Shown here: in pieces, positions 43,309 through 52,108 of the stretch
How positions within the stretch are numbered: position 1 is the stretch's first letter
How the letters are laid out: each line of letters begins with the position of its first letter
NCBI GenBank assembly: GCA_022844125.1
Contig: JALHMI010000010.1
Location: forward strand, 1 to 64,000
Source: Pirellulales bacterium
GTDB taxonomy: Bacteria > Planctomycetota > Planctomycetia > Pirellulales > PALSA-1355
Length of the DNA: 64,000 bases
Reading direction: 5' to 3'
Translations under genes and position numbers: made by a program
The notes under the pieces: generated by a model
What the model saw: the letters and a program-made list of their open reading frames with translations, nothing else
What the model was told of the DNA's origin: nothing
Databases searched by the model: none

Positions 43309-43748
43309 AGTAGAACGCTCCTTCGTGAAAAAAAGTACTAACACCCGGCGTGCACTTTGCCAGCACGCACCGATTTTACCGTGGAGGGAATTCGGCTTGG
43401 CTTCTTACTCGTGGGAGACCAAGGCGCGATGAACGCTGGACATGGGGGACAGGGGCGGGAAAGTCCGGAAGAGGCCGCAGAGGCGTTTGCGACGCTCGTC
43501 GTCCAACTGGCTTCCCTTCCTGTCTCTTGTGCAAACGGGCGATCGCTGGACCCTGAAATCGAGTTTCCAGTCTAGCCAGGAGAAATGCCCCTGCAACCAC
43601 AAAATAGGCAAATCCTATGGGTTCCACGGGTAGGGTAATTTATGCGCAAGTGGTGGAGAATCCCAGCCCGTGCTAAGAACGACCGCTCGGAAAGCGTAAC
43701 CCCTTGGCAGCTAAGACTCTCAATCCAAAGTTCCGGCTGCCAAAATGA
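43309..43748. other. Intergenic region, no gene recognised
   Basis: 440 bases upstream of both the thioredoxin gene and the promoter of the next oxidoreductase. Small open frames (up to 72 codons) show no motif or ribosome site. Nothing structured beyond short inverted matches. Confidence 0.4.
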
Positions 43749-43776
43749 TTGTGAATTCGCCCGCGACCGATATAAT
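43749..43776 (+). promoter_or_regulatory. Sigma-70 promoter of the oxidoreductase gene
   Basis: TTGTGA (43749-43754) and TATAAT (43771-43776) are separated by 16 bases, about 100 bases before the ATG at 43876. The -10 is perfect, the -35 fair. Confidence 0.65.
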
Positions 43777-43875
43777 CACCAGACGCCGAGGGAAGCGGGC
43801 AGCCCCTTCTCTCGGATCCCTTCCCAGGCTCCCTTCGATCGCTAGAGAGCGAACCTACGTTTCGCCTTCAAACCT

Positions 43876-44886
43876 ATGAAGTTACGACTCGGCCTCGTCG
43901 GTGTGGGTGGCGCCTGGGAGAACCGACATCGGCCCGCACTGAGGGCCTTGAGCGACCGATTCGAGGTCCGCGCCATTTGCGAACCCGTCGCCCGACGAGC
44001 CGAGATCGCGGCTCGCGACTTCTCATGCGACACGGTGGATGGGTTTCGGGCCTTGGCGGCACGCGAAGACGTCGACGCCGTGATCGTGCTCTCAGGGCAA
44101 TGGTTCGGCGCGCTCCCGATTCTGGCCGCCTGCGATGCTGGCAAGGCGGTGTACTGTGCCGCAGCGCTCGACTTCGATCCGGACCAGGCTCGCGAGATTC
44201 GCGATCGGATCGAAAAGTCCGGTGTGGCCTTTATGGCCGAATTCCCGCGCAGGCAAGCGCCCGCTACGCTGCGGCTGAAGGAACTGATTGCCACGCGCCT
44301 TGGCGCGCCACGCTTGATGTTCTGCCACCAGCGCGTGCCAGCCGAAGCCCGCAAGGGGCCGGCCACCGGCGATGCCGTCTCGCGCACGCACGACCTCGTC
44401 GAGCTCGTGGATTGGTGCCGGTACGTGGCCGGTTATGAGCCCACCTCGGTCCTCGGTCTCACGCACGTCAAAGAAGGCGAGCCGAAAGAGATCGACTACG
44501 AGATGATGAGTCTCGATTTTTCGGACGAGACGCCCGGCACGAAGATCACGGCGCAGATCAGCTCGGGGCGTTACATGCCGGCCTGTTGGCCCGAGGCCGT
44601 TTCATTCCGTCCGCCCGCTGCGTTGCAGGTGGCTTGCGAGGAGGGGGTCGCGTTCATCGATCTGCCCTCCACGCTGATCTGGTTTGACCACGCCGGACGA
44701 CATATGGAGTCGCTCGAGACGGAACGCCCCGTGGGCGAGCAGATGCTGTCGCATTTCTATCGCAGCGTCACGAGCCTGGTGCGCAGCACCGGGGGGCTGG
44801 AGGACGCCTACCGCGCGATGCGGATCGTGCAGCAGGCTCATCGCAGCCATGCCGAAGGTTGCCGCATCAAGCTCGACTACTCCTAG
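43876..44886 (+). CDS. Gfo/Idh/MocA-like protein lacking the EKP motif
   Basis: A 336-residue member of the Gfo/Idh fold. The N-terminal Rossmann start GLVGVGGAWENRHRPAL is weak, and the place of the conserved EKP reads AAA (residues 95-97 in VYCAAALDF), so the catalytic lysine is gone. A downstream RTHDLVELVDWC keeps a His. It may be a non-catalytic sugar-binding or regulatory relative. It follows its own promoter. Confidence 0.75.
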   Translation: MKLRLGLVGVGGAWENRHRPALRALSDRFEVRAICEPVARRAEIAARDFSCDTVDGFRALAAREDVDAVIVLSGQWFGALPILAACDAGKAVYCAAALDFDPDQAREIRDRIEKSGVAFMAEFPRRQAPATLRLKELIATRLGAPRLMFCHQRVPAEARKGPATGDAVSRTHDLVELVDWCRYVAGYEPTSVLGLTHVKEGEPKEIDYEMMSLDFSDETPGTKITAQISSGRYMPACWPEAVSFRPPAALQVACEEGVAFIDLPSTLIWFDHAGRHMESLETERPVGEQMLSHFYRSVTSLVRSTGGLEDAYRAMRIVQQAHRSHAEGCRIKLDYS

Positions 44887-44897
44887 CCGCTCTCGGA

Positions 44898-45293
44898 TCA
44901 GTGCTGCAGGCCGAGCAGCAGCACGATGGCGATGACGATGCCCATCAAGGCTAGTGCTACCGCAAGCAGCGTCACCAGCGAGAACGGCCCTGGCAATGTA
45001 ACGACGCCCGCACGCAAGCGCCTGACCCACAAGTAATGCTTGCGTGCAGCCCAGGCAGTGACCACGACACCGAGCAGCACCAGGGCAACGCCCACCCACA
45101 GCGAGTAGCCTGTTGGTGGGCTGGGCGCTTCGTGGTGAACTTCAGCCAGCTCACGCAAAAACAAGCCGAACCGGGCCACGATGAAGCCAAAGCCCATGAG
45201 CGCCAGTCCGGTGCGGATCCAGGCCAAGAGCGTGCGTTCAGCCGCGAAGTAAACGCGTGGGTCGCTCGATTCCGCGGGACGCTCATCCGGCAT
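44898..45293 (-). CDS. DUF202-family membrane protein
   Basis: A 131-residue protein. The second ATG (45293) is chosen because GGAGG lies 8 bases before it; the ATG at 45299 is only 2 bases from that site. DUF202 signature RVYFAAERTLLAWIRTGLAL starts the domain; three membrane segments follow. These are small inner-membrane proteins of unknown function, related to YidH. It follows the kinase gene by 25 bases in the same direction. Confidence 0.85.
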   Translation of the reverse strand: MPDERPAESSDPRVYFAAERTLLAWIRTGLALMGFGFIVARFGLFLRELAEVHHEAPSPPTGYSLWVGVALVLLGVVVTAWAARKHYLWVRRLRAGVVTLPGPFSLVTLLAVALALMGIVIAIVLLLGLQH

Positions 45294-45318
45294 CGGCATG
45301 TCCTCCGCGGTTAGCACC

Positions 45319-46419
45319 CTACTCCAGCTCTTCCAGCCACAAGCGGATTTCGTTCTCGTATTCGCTGGCCAGATCCCCCTTGATGAGCTGCCGGTGAAAA
45401 GCCGCCGCGCCTTCCTTGAGCAAGTCCGCCGCCTCGGCGTTCGGGAACCGCCGCATCGGGTCGGGCGCAATCAGCGTCCGGCAAAAGTTCATCAGCAGTT
45501 CGTTGCACACGACTTCTTGCGGCAAGAGCTGTGGCAACCGTTGCGGCAGCGCGCGCTTTGCTTCGAGCAAATCGCGCAGCGTGTTCAAACCGGCAAACGG
45601 TTGCTCCCCGGCAAGCATCTCGATCAGCACATAACCCAAGCTCGCCAGATCACTGCGCGGCGAGTAATCCTGGCCGTCGAGCACCTCCGGCGCGGCATAC
45701 GAGGGGGTGCAGGTGCGCTGGGCCGGGGCGTCCGTCAGGTCGAAGGCGGAGCCGATGTCGACGATCTTCGCATTGCCTGTGCGTTTGAGCATGATGTTCG
45801 AGGGTTTCACATCGCCGTGCACAATCTCTTCGCGATGCAGGGCGGCGAGCGCCGCGAGGCATTCACGCACGATCGAGACTGCGATGCCCGGCTTCAGCCG
45901 CGGCTGCACCGGCCCCTGAGTCACGATCACGTTGTTCAGGTATTCCCAGCGGCGATTGCTGACGTGCTCACGGGTGCGATCGAGCATCTCGAGCGTCAAC
46001 AACCGGCTAAGGTCGTAGCCGTCGATCCACTCCATCTCCATGATGCGGATCCGGTTCCGTTCGACGAAGTTCTGCACGTCCAGCAGATTGTCTTGCTGAA
46101 TCTGGGCCACGCGGGCGGCAATCCGAGCGATCCGGGCCATCGCCTCGTCATAGCCTCGGGCGTCTTCGTAGCGGGCAGGCGAAAACACTTTCACGGCCAC
46201 GGGCAGCGTAAAGGCATCGGTGCCACGCCGCTCGGAAAGATACACCACTCCCTGGCCACCGGCGCCCAGCCGGCGAGACATGTGCAAGTGCTCGGTCCAG
46301 CTCATCCGCTGGTTGCCGATCACTTCGTCGTAGCGGGCCAGAAGCTCGTCGGGACAACGTGTGGCCGGTTGACCTTCGAAGTCAATCGTCGGCACGCCGA
46401 GGTGAAACGTGGTCGTCAT
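45319..46419 (-). CDS. Serine/threonine protein kinase, atypical active-site motifs
   Basis: A 366-residue soluble kinase (ATG 46419). The glycine loop GAGGQGVV (52-59) and Lys77 are present. The catalytic loop is HGDVKPSN (201-208), with Gly replacing the Arg of HRD, and DIG (221-223) replaces DFG; both catalytic Asp residues remain, so activity is likely but not RD-regulated. A 40-residue insertion follows the N-lobe helix. It is probably co-transcribed with the DUF202 gene. Confidence 0.88.
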   Translation of the reverse strand: MTTTFHLGVPTIDFEGQPATRCPDELLARYDEVIGNQRMSWTEHLHMSRRLGAGGQGVVYLSERRGTDAFTLPVAVKVFSPARYEDARGYDEAMARIARIAARVAQIQQDNLLDVQNFVERNRIRIMEMEWIDGYDLSRLLTLEMLDRTREHVSNRRWEYLNNVIVTQGPVQPRLKPGIAVSIVRECLAALAALHREEIVHGDVKPSNIMLKRTGNAKIVDIGSAFDLTDAPAQRTCTPSYAAPEVLDGQDYSPRSDLASLGYVLIEMLAGEQPFAGLNTLRDLLEAKRALPQRLPQLLPQEVVCNELLMNFCRTLIAPDPMRRFPNAEAADLLKEGAAAFHRQLIKGDLASEYENEIRLWLEELE

Positions 46420-46572
46420 GGCGCCGTGCCTTGGGAACCGGTGGAAGCGTGGTGGTGAGGCATGGTTCTGGTAAGGCACATCATAGGCGCTAACCAGAAT
46501 TCGCGTCCAGTCGATGGCGCGGAATCACGAGACTGCCAGCAGCGAAGTCGGTTTGACGACAATTACGTTCGC

Positions 46573-47547
46573 TTAACTCGACATGCCCGGCGTGCGAATG
46601 GGAAATCCAAGCTTCTTGTCGACGAGATTTCGCAGCGGGCGGCCGTCCAGATAGCGCTGCAAATTGTCACAGAAGAAATCGGTCATCTGATCGATGCGAA
46701 CCTTACTCTGCCCGGCCACGTGCGGCGTGATGACTACGTTGGGCAGATTCCAGAGGGCACTAGCGACTGAAAGCGGCTCGACCTCGGTCACATCAACGGC
46801 CGCGCCGGCCAAATGTCCGCTTTCGAGCGCCGTAACCAGATCGCGTTCGATCACGAGCGGACCTCGCGCCACGTTCACCAGCAACGAGCCCTTTTTCATC
46901 TGCGCCAGCTCGGCCGCGCCGATCATGCCGCGCGTCGCCGGTGTCAGAGGTGCACAGAGCACCAGGACGTCGACCTTTCGCACCAGGTCGATCAGCCTGT
47001 CGGCCGGCCACAGCTCGTCGACGTAGTCGGGCTTGTCGATGGGGAACATGTCCGTGGCCAGGATCCGCGTTTTGAACGAGCTGAGCACCTGCGCCAGCCT
47101 TCGCCCCACGCCGCCGAAGCCCACGATTCCCACGGTGCTATGGTGCAGATCGCGCGTCGGCCTCCGGATGAACTCTTTCGCTTGCTGCGCGCGGAAGAAC
47201 GCCGGAAAGCTGCGCGTCAGGGCGATGATCAGCCCCGTGGCATGTTCGGTCACCTGGTCGGCCAGCACGCCCGAGGCACTGGTCACCGTGATGTCGGACT
47301 CGACCACGGCGGGCACGAGGCAGTGGTCCATGCCCGCGGCCGATGACTGGATCCACTTGAGCCGCCGCTCGCGAACGACGGCCGGCCAGTCGAGAGGCAC
47401 TTTCGCGTGGCCGCAATAGATGTCGGCTCGGTGAATCTCGGCGGCGATGTGCTGTTGGCCTGCGTCGATCAGTTCGGCCGAGGGAACCACGGCGGCAATC
47501 TGGTCAAAGTGACGCCGCTCGACGGGATAGCAAAGAACAATGCGCAT
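46573..47547 (-). CDS. D-isomer-specific 2-hydroxyacid dehydrogenase
   Basis: A 324-residue NAD(P)-dependent dehydrogenase. ATG 47547 is used; the upstream one adds 14 residues. GIVGFGGVGRRLAQVL is the nucleotide loop; catalytic Arg lies in NVARGPLV, Glu in DVTEVEPL and His in PHVAGQS. The target acid (e.g. phosphoglycerate, glycerate or glyoxylate) cannot be read. Divergent from the DoxX gene. Confidence 0.9.
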   Translation of the reverse strand: MRIVLCYPVERRHFDQIAAVVPSAELIDAGQQHIAAEIHRADIYCGHAKVPLDWPAVVRERRLKWIQSSAAGMDHCLVPAVVESDITVTSASGVLADQVTEHATGLIIALTRSFPAFFRAQQAKEFIRRPTRDLHHSTVGIVGFGGVGRRLAQVLSSFKTRILATDMFPIDKPDYVDELWPADRLIDLVRKVDVLVLCAPLTPATRGMIGAAELAQMKKGSLLVNVARGPLVIERDLVTALESGHLAGAAVDVTEVEPLSVASALWNLPNVVITPHVAGQSKVRIDQMTDFFCDNLQRYLDGRPLRNLVDKKLGFPIRTPGMSS

Positions 47548-47866
47548 GGATGGATGGAGCCCTGGAAGCTGCAATGGGTTCGGCGTCAATCTTATCGCGC
47601 GGGCCGCGTGGCCGGGAATTGCAACTGCGCGGCCAGGAGTTCAAGGCATGGTTGCCTGTTAAAACGGCTGATTCTCCGCGGTTTGGCGACTGGCGGAAAC
47701 GGGGGCTCGCCAGTTACAATAAGTGAATGGCCTGATGCCGTTTCGCCCCCCGCCTGGCGAACCATGATCCGCACGTCGCAGACGCGGATCAGCTCGGCCA
47801 GCAGTGACATCCCGGCCATCTCGACATTCCTGAATTGCCCGCCGACTGGCAGGAGATTTCCCGATC
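47548..47866. other. Divergent intergenic region, no gene recognised
   Basis: 319 bases between the divergent dehydrogenase and DoxX genes. It must hold both promoters but I see no convincing -35/-10 pair; a TACAAT-like element (near 47716) lacks a -35 partner. Confidence 0.4.
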
Positions 47867-48814
47867 GTGTCCAAGCGATATGCCATCAGCACCGCGACAG
47901 TGATCCTGCTCGTCGTGTTGCGTCTGAACATCGGCTGGCACTTCTTCAACGAAGGGGTGAAGCACTACACTGATCCGAACTGGACCAGCGAGGGGACGCT
48001 CCGCAACGCCACCGGTCCTCTGGCGCCGCTCTATAAGTCGTACCTGCCGGATTATCACGGCATGGACGAATGGCTGCACAGCGCGCGCCGCGAAAAGCCA
48101 TCGGACGCTGCCAAAGGCTGGGTCAACCAGCTCGAAGCGGACATGGAAGCCCGCCGCGAGGCTTTCGCCGTTCACTACGGCCTGGACGAGAAGCAGCAGA
48201 TCCAGTCGGTTGCCGTGACCAAGGAGTTCCAGGACCTGGTTCGTTCCTGGGCGAGCGCCCGCCGCGATGAGCTGGCAAACCATGCCCACCAGTGGCGACG
48301 GCAGCAGGAAATGGGCAAAACGCCCGATGCCGGCAAAGTGCCCTTCCGCAAACAGCGGATCGCGACCGGCGAAGCGACGCTGAACGCGGAATCGGCTGGT
48401 TGGCGCACGGAACTGACCGCGCTGGAGCTCGAATTTGAAGCAAATTTGAGCGAACTTTTGACCGAGGAACAGCGTAATCAAGGACCACTGGCCAGACCGC
48501 GCACCTCGATCGATGGCGTCGATAGCGTAATGACTTACGTTATCATGGCCGTCGGCGCCTGCTTGCTCTTAGGACTGTTCAGCCGCACGGCTTCGCTGGT
48601 GGGAGCGTTGTTCCTGGCGTCGGTTGTTTCGATGCAGCCATTCTGGGTTTCCGAAGCACTCCCCACATACAATCAGTTGGTCGAAATGTTTGCACTCCTG
48701 GTGCTGGCAACCACCCACTCAGGTCGCTGGGCCGGACTCGACTTTTTTGTCCACCATTTGATCACGGGGCGCGCAGCCGCCACGAAAGGCACGAGCGATG
48801 TATCTCAGTCCTGA
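47867..48814 (+). CDS. DoxX-like membrane protein with large helical insertion
   Basis: A 315-residue protein, GTG start. DoxX proteins are normally about 130-150 residues with four membrane helices. Here TM1 (residues 6-30) is followed by a 180-residue charged helical insertion (for example WVNQLEADMEARREAF) and then TM2 to TM4 (from VMTYVIMAVGACLLLGLF). The insertion would lie outside the cytoplasm. It overlaps the next gene by 17 bases, so the two are co-translated. Confidence 0.8.
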   Translation: MSKRYAISTATVILLVVLRLNIGWHFFNEGVKHYTDPNWTSEGTLRNATGPLAPLYKSYLPDYHGMDEWLHSARREKPSDAAKGWVNQLEADMEARREAFAVHYGLDEKQQIQSVAVTKEFQDLVRSWASARRDELANHAHQWRRQQEMGKTPDAGKVPFRKQRIATGEATLNAESAGWRTELTALELEFEANLSELLTEEQRNQGPLARPRTSIDGVDSVMTYVIMAVGACLLLGLFSRTASLVGALFLASVVSMQPFWVSEALPTYNQLVEMFALLVLATTHSGRWAGLDFFVHHLITGRAAATKGTSDVSQS

Positions 48815-50513
48815 AGAAAAATCCGTCGGCCAGGAAAACTTCCACAACATCCTGGGGGTCACCCGCCGCGACTTCCTCAAGGCAGGTGTCGCCGCCGGCG
48901 CCGTCTCGGGCGCCGGGCTGGGAGCCATGTACTTCGGCTACGGCTCGTCGATCGCCAATCCACTTCGCGTCGGCGTCATCGGCACCGGCGACGAAGGCAA
49001 CGTCCTGATGGGCGCGATCACGCCCAGCTACATCCAAGTCGTGGCAATCTCGGACATCCGCCCGTACAACGTGCACCGGGCATTTCACGGCGACCACTCG
49101 AGCGATAACGCGCTCAAGGTTCGCTGCGGCCTGATGACCAAGTATGGCTGGAGCACCGAAGACGAAGCCCGCAAACACGTGAAGGTTTACGACCAGGACT
49201 ATCACGATCTGCTGGCCGACAAGGACATCGAGGCCGTGATCATCGCGTTGCCGCTGCATTTGCATGCTCCGGTGGCGATCGAGGCGATGAAGGCCGGCAA
49301 GCACGTGCTCACCGAAAAACTCATGGGCCACAGCGTCCACGAGTGCAAGGAAATGGGCCGCGTCTCGCATGAGCTCAATAAGATCCTGGCCACCGGCCAC
49401 CAGCGTCACTACAGCGTGCTGTACGACAACGCCGTGGATACGATCCGCCGCGGCCTGATCGGCGATATTCACATGATCCGCGCCCAGTGGCACCGGGGCA
49501 ATCTGCCGGGCACGGACAGCTGGTCGATGCCGCTGCCGGACGCCGAGATGGAAAAGCGAATCGCTCGGCTCAAGAAGGACATCGAGATGGCTCGCGGCGT
49601 CTCGATTGACAGTAAGCTCAAGAGCCTGGAAAAAGAACTGACCTCGGCTCGCGAAAAGCTGATCGACAAGCTCAGCGGCCAGCTTGCCGAACTCGAAATG
49701 CAGTACCTGGACGGAAAGGTTAAAGCCGAGGATTACGGCTACCAGGAAATCACACTCCCCAACGGGAATCGCCGCAGTGCCTTGGAAGAGCTCATCCGCT
49801 GGCGTCTCTGGAATCGCACCGGTGGCGGCCTGATGGCCGAGCTCGGCAGTCACCAGCTCGACGCGGCGGGCATCTTCATCAGCGGCCTGCGCGAAGACGG
49901 TAAGAAAGCCCTCCCGCTGACCGTCAGCGCATCCGGCATGCGTTCGCTATTCCCGCTCGATCGCGATTGCGAAGATCACGTGTACTGCGTGTACGAGTTC
50001 CCCGGTCCCGAGTACGAGCAGAACCCCGATAAGAAGATCGGCGTGATGTACTCGTCGATCAACGGCAACGGTTTCGGCGGCTATGGCGAAACCGTGCTGG
50101 GAACCGAAGGCACGCTGATCCTCGAGCGCGAAGCCGAAGTGATGCTGTTCAGCAACAAGGCTCCCACGACCACGAGCCTCACCGTCTCCAAGGGCGGCGC
50201 CGGTGGTCCCACGCTCGACACGACGCAAAGCGGCGGCGGCGAAGCGGCTGTGGCCCAGCAGGCCTTGGGCGGACCTGTCAGCCGCGGTTACACCGAGGAG
50301 CTCGAGCACTTCGCCTGGTGTATTCGCAATCCCGACCCCGTTAACCAGCCGCGCTGCAAGCCGGAAGTCGCGCTCGGCGACGCGGTGATTGCGCTCGTGA
50401 CGAACATCGCGATGCGTGAAAACCGCCGCATCGAGTTCAAGAAGGAGTGGTTTGAAATCGACAAGGACGATACGCCCGAAGGTATCGCGCCGGACGTCAA
50501 GCGTTACGCCTGA
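48798..50513 (+). CDS. Tat-exported Gfo/Idh/MocA-family oxidoreductase
   Basis: A 571-residue oxidoreductase with a twin-arginine signal (TRRDFLKAGVAAGAVSG) that exports it folded. The Rossmann domain begins RVGVIGTGDEGNVL; EKP appears as EKL (TEKLMGH), keeping the Lys. A coiled-coil insertion (EMEKRIARLKKDIEMARG onward, about 75 residues) interrupts the family domain, which resumes with GGGLMAELGSHQLD. It overlaps doxX-like by 17 bases. Substrate, probably a sugar or polyol outside the cytosol, is unknown. Confidence 0.88.
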   Translation: MYLSPEEKSVGQENFHNILGVTRRDFLKAGVAAGAVSGAGLGAMYFGYGSSIANPLRVGVIGTGDEGNVLMGAITPSYIQVVAISDIRPYNVHRAFHGDHSSDNALKVRCGLMTKYGWSTEDEARKHVKVYDQDYHDLLADKDIEAVIIALPLHLHAPVAIEAMKAGKHVLTEKLMGHSVHECKEMGRVSHELNKILATGHQRHYSVLYDNAVDTIRRGLIGDIHMIRAQWHRGNLPGTDSWSMPLPDAEMEKRIARLKKDIEMARGVSIDSKLKSLEKELTSAREKLIDKLSGQLAELEMQYLDGKVKAEDYGYQEITLPNGNRRSALEELIRWRLWNRTGGGLMAELGSHQLDAAGIFISGLREDGKKALPLTVSASGMRSLFPLDRDCEDHVYCVYEFPGPEYEQNPDKKIGVMYSSINGNGFGGYGETVLGTEGTLILEREAEVMLFSNKAPTTTSLTVSKGGAGGPTLDTTQSGGGEAAVAQQALGGPVSRGYTEELEHFAWCIRNPDPVNQPRCKPEVALGDAVIALVTNIAMRENRRIEFKKEWFEIDKDDTPEGIAPDVKRYA

Positions 50514-50544
50514 CGTCCTCTCGATCCGCAATCGATCACCTAAG

Positions 50545-50575
50545 CCCAGGGAATGCCTTCCCTGGGTTTTTCTTT
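50545..50575 (+). terminator. Rho-independent terminator
   Basis: CCCAGGGAA (50545-50553) pairs with TTCCCTGGG (50558-50566), loop TGCC, then TTTTTCTTT. It closes the DoxX/oxidoreductase transcript 30 bases after the stop. Confidence 0.92.
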
Positions 50576-50686
50576 GCGCATGCGAACGCATTGTGTCATG
50601 CGGCGGGTTGAAGCCGCCCCGCGCCGCCCACTATGATGGCCGCTGATCGCAACCTTCTTTCGATCCACCAGCGAGGAGCAACCACT

Positions 50687-51529
50687 GTGGAAAAATGGCC
50701 CCTGGGCGTGTTTGCCAGCATCGATGCCGGGCTGGGCGTGAAGCTCGAAGTGGCCCATGAGCTCGGCGTGCCGACCATTCAACTGCACGCCCCCGCGAAG
50801 TCCACGCGCACGGCCGACAACGCCCAGCGGTTTCTCGATCGGCTGGCCGGTTACGGCATTCGCATCACCTGCGTTTTCGGCGGGTTCGAAGGCGAAAGCT
50901 ATGCCGACATTCCCACGGTAACAGAAACGGTTGGCCTGGTGCCGCCCAAGACCCGCGCGGCGCGCACCAAGGAAATGAAAGAGATCGCGGACTTCGCGCG
51001 GCTGCTGGGCGTCGATGCCGTCGGCCTGCACCTGGGCTTCATTCCGCACGACGCCAGCGATCCACTCTATAAGGAAGTGCTCGCCGTCACGCGCGACCTC
51101 TGCGATCACTGCCAGAGCCAGAATCAGAACGTGCACCTGGAGACAGGCCAGGAGCCGGCCGATCCCCTCGTGCAATTCATCCAGGATACGCAGCGCAACA
51201 ACCTGTTTATCAACTTCGATCCAGCCAACATGATCCTCTACGGGTCGGGCGAGCCGATCGAAGCTCTGGAAAAGGTGGGCAAGTACGTTCGCAGCGTGCA
51301 CTGCAAGGACGGCACCTGGGCCGCCAACCCGGGTCAGGAATGGGGCCGCGAAGTGGCCCTCGGCCAAGGCGATGTCGACATGGAGCGTTATCTGCGCACG
51401 CTCGACAAAATCGGCTATCACGGGCCGCTCACCATCGAACGGGAAATTCCGCAGGAACCCGAGCGGCAAAAGGCCGAAATCGGCAAGGCGCTGGCGCTGC
51501 TCACCGAGCTGAAGCGAAAAATTGGCTAA
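50687..51529 (+). CDS. Sugar phosphate isomerase/epimerase-like TIM-barrel protein
   Basis: A 280-residue xylose-isomerase-like TIM barrel (GTG 50687 with GAGGAG before it). Metal-site style residues appear in VGLHLGFIPHD, NVHLETGQE, INFDPANMI, SVHCKDG and PLTIERE. Typical members isomerise or epimerise sugars and inositol derivatives. It comes after a terminator, so is a separate unit but fits beside the oxidoreductase. Confidence 0.85.
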   Translation: MEKWPLGVFASIDAGLGVKLEVAHELGVPTIQLHAPAKSTRTADNAQRFLDRLAGYGIRITCVFGGFEGESYADIPTVTETVGLVPPKTRAARTKEMKEIADFARLLGVDAVGLHLGFIPHDASDPLYKEVLAVTRDLCDHCQSQNQNVHLETGQEPADPLVQFIQDTQRNNLFINFDPANMILYGSGEPIEALEKVGKYVRSVHCKDGTWAANPGQEWGREVALGQGDVDMERYLRTLDKIGYHGPLTIEREIPQEPERQKAEIGKALALLTELKRKIG

Positions 51530-51601
51530 AGCCGTCGCCGCTGGTCTGTTTCCGGAAGTCCCTGGGTATCGTCCGAACAATTCTGCACGAGTCAGGGACA
51601 C

Positions 51602-52108
51602 ATGCCGACTGAGCATCGAGTGATTCCGGCCACACCGGCAGACGTGCCCGTAATTTTGCAGATGGCTCGGGGCCTCGCTGAATACGAGCGCATGCCACAG
51701 GCGGTAACCGCGACGGAAGACGATATTCGCCGCACGCTGTTCGAAGAACCGCGACGAGCCGAAGCGGCCATCGGCTATTCTGCCGGTGTTCCGGCCGGAA
51801 TCGTCGTATTCTTTCACACGTTCTCGACGTTTCTCGGCCGACCCGGCATTTATCTCGAAGACATCTATGTCGAGGAAAGTCACCGCGGCCGGGGCCTCGG
51901 TCGCGTGCTGATGCAGTACGTCGCCCGGATTGCTGTCGAGCGTGGCTGCGCCCGGTTCGAATGGGCGGTGCTGGATTGGAATCAGCCAGCGATCGGGTTC
52001 TACGAAAAGCTGGGAGCCAGGCCGCAATCTGACTGGACGGTTTATCGCCTCGCCGGCGAGGCACTTGAGCAACTGGCATCCCAAGCGCCGGCGGAGCGTG
52101 CCCCGTGA
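51602..52108 (+). CDS. GNAT-family N-acetyltransferase
   Basis: A 168-residue acetyltransferase. The acetyl-CoA loop is ESHRGRGLGRVLMQYV, with IYLEDIYV before it and WNQPAIGFYEKLGA after. It resembles the diamine/thialysine acetyltransferase subgroup. Its stop overlaps the GTG of the transporter gene. Confidence 0.88.
   Translation: MPTEHRVIPATPADVPVILQMARGLAEYERMPQAVTATEDDIRRTLFEEPRRAEAAIGYSAGVPAGIVVFFHTFSTFLGRPGIYLEDIYVEESHRGRGLGRVLMQYVARIAVERGCARFEWAVLDWNQPAIGFYEKLGARPQSDWTVYRLAGEALEQLASQAPAERAP

Noticed and set aside
43357-43575. A 72-codon open frame in the gap before the oxidoreductase gene.
   Set aside because: No ribosome site, no motif, and overlapping frames on both strands are equally open.
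50540-52084. A 514-codon open frame on the minus strand.
   Set aside because: It runs opposite to the TIM-barrel and GNAT genes, which have motifs and ribosome sites; no family features are seen in the antisense product.
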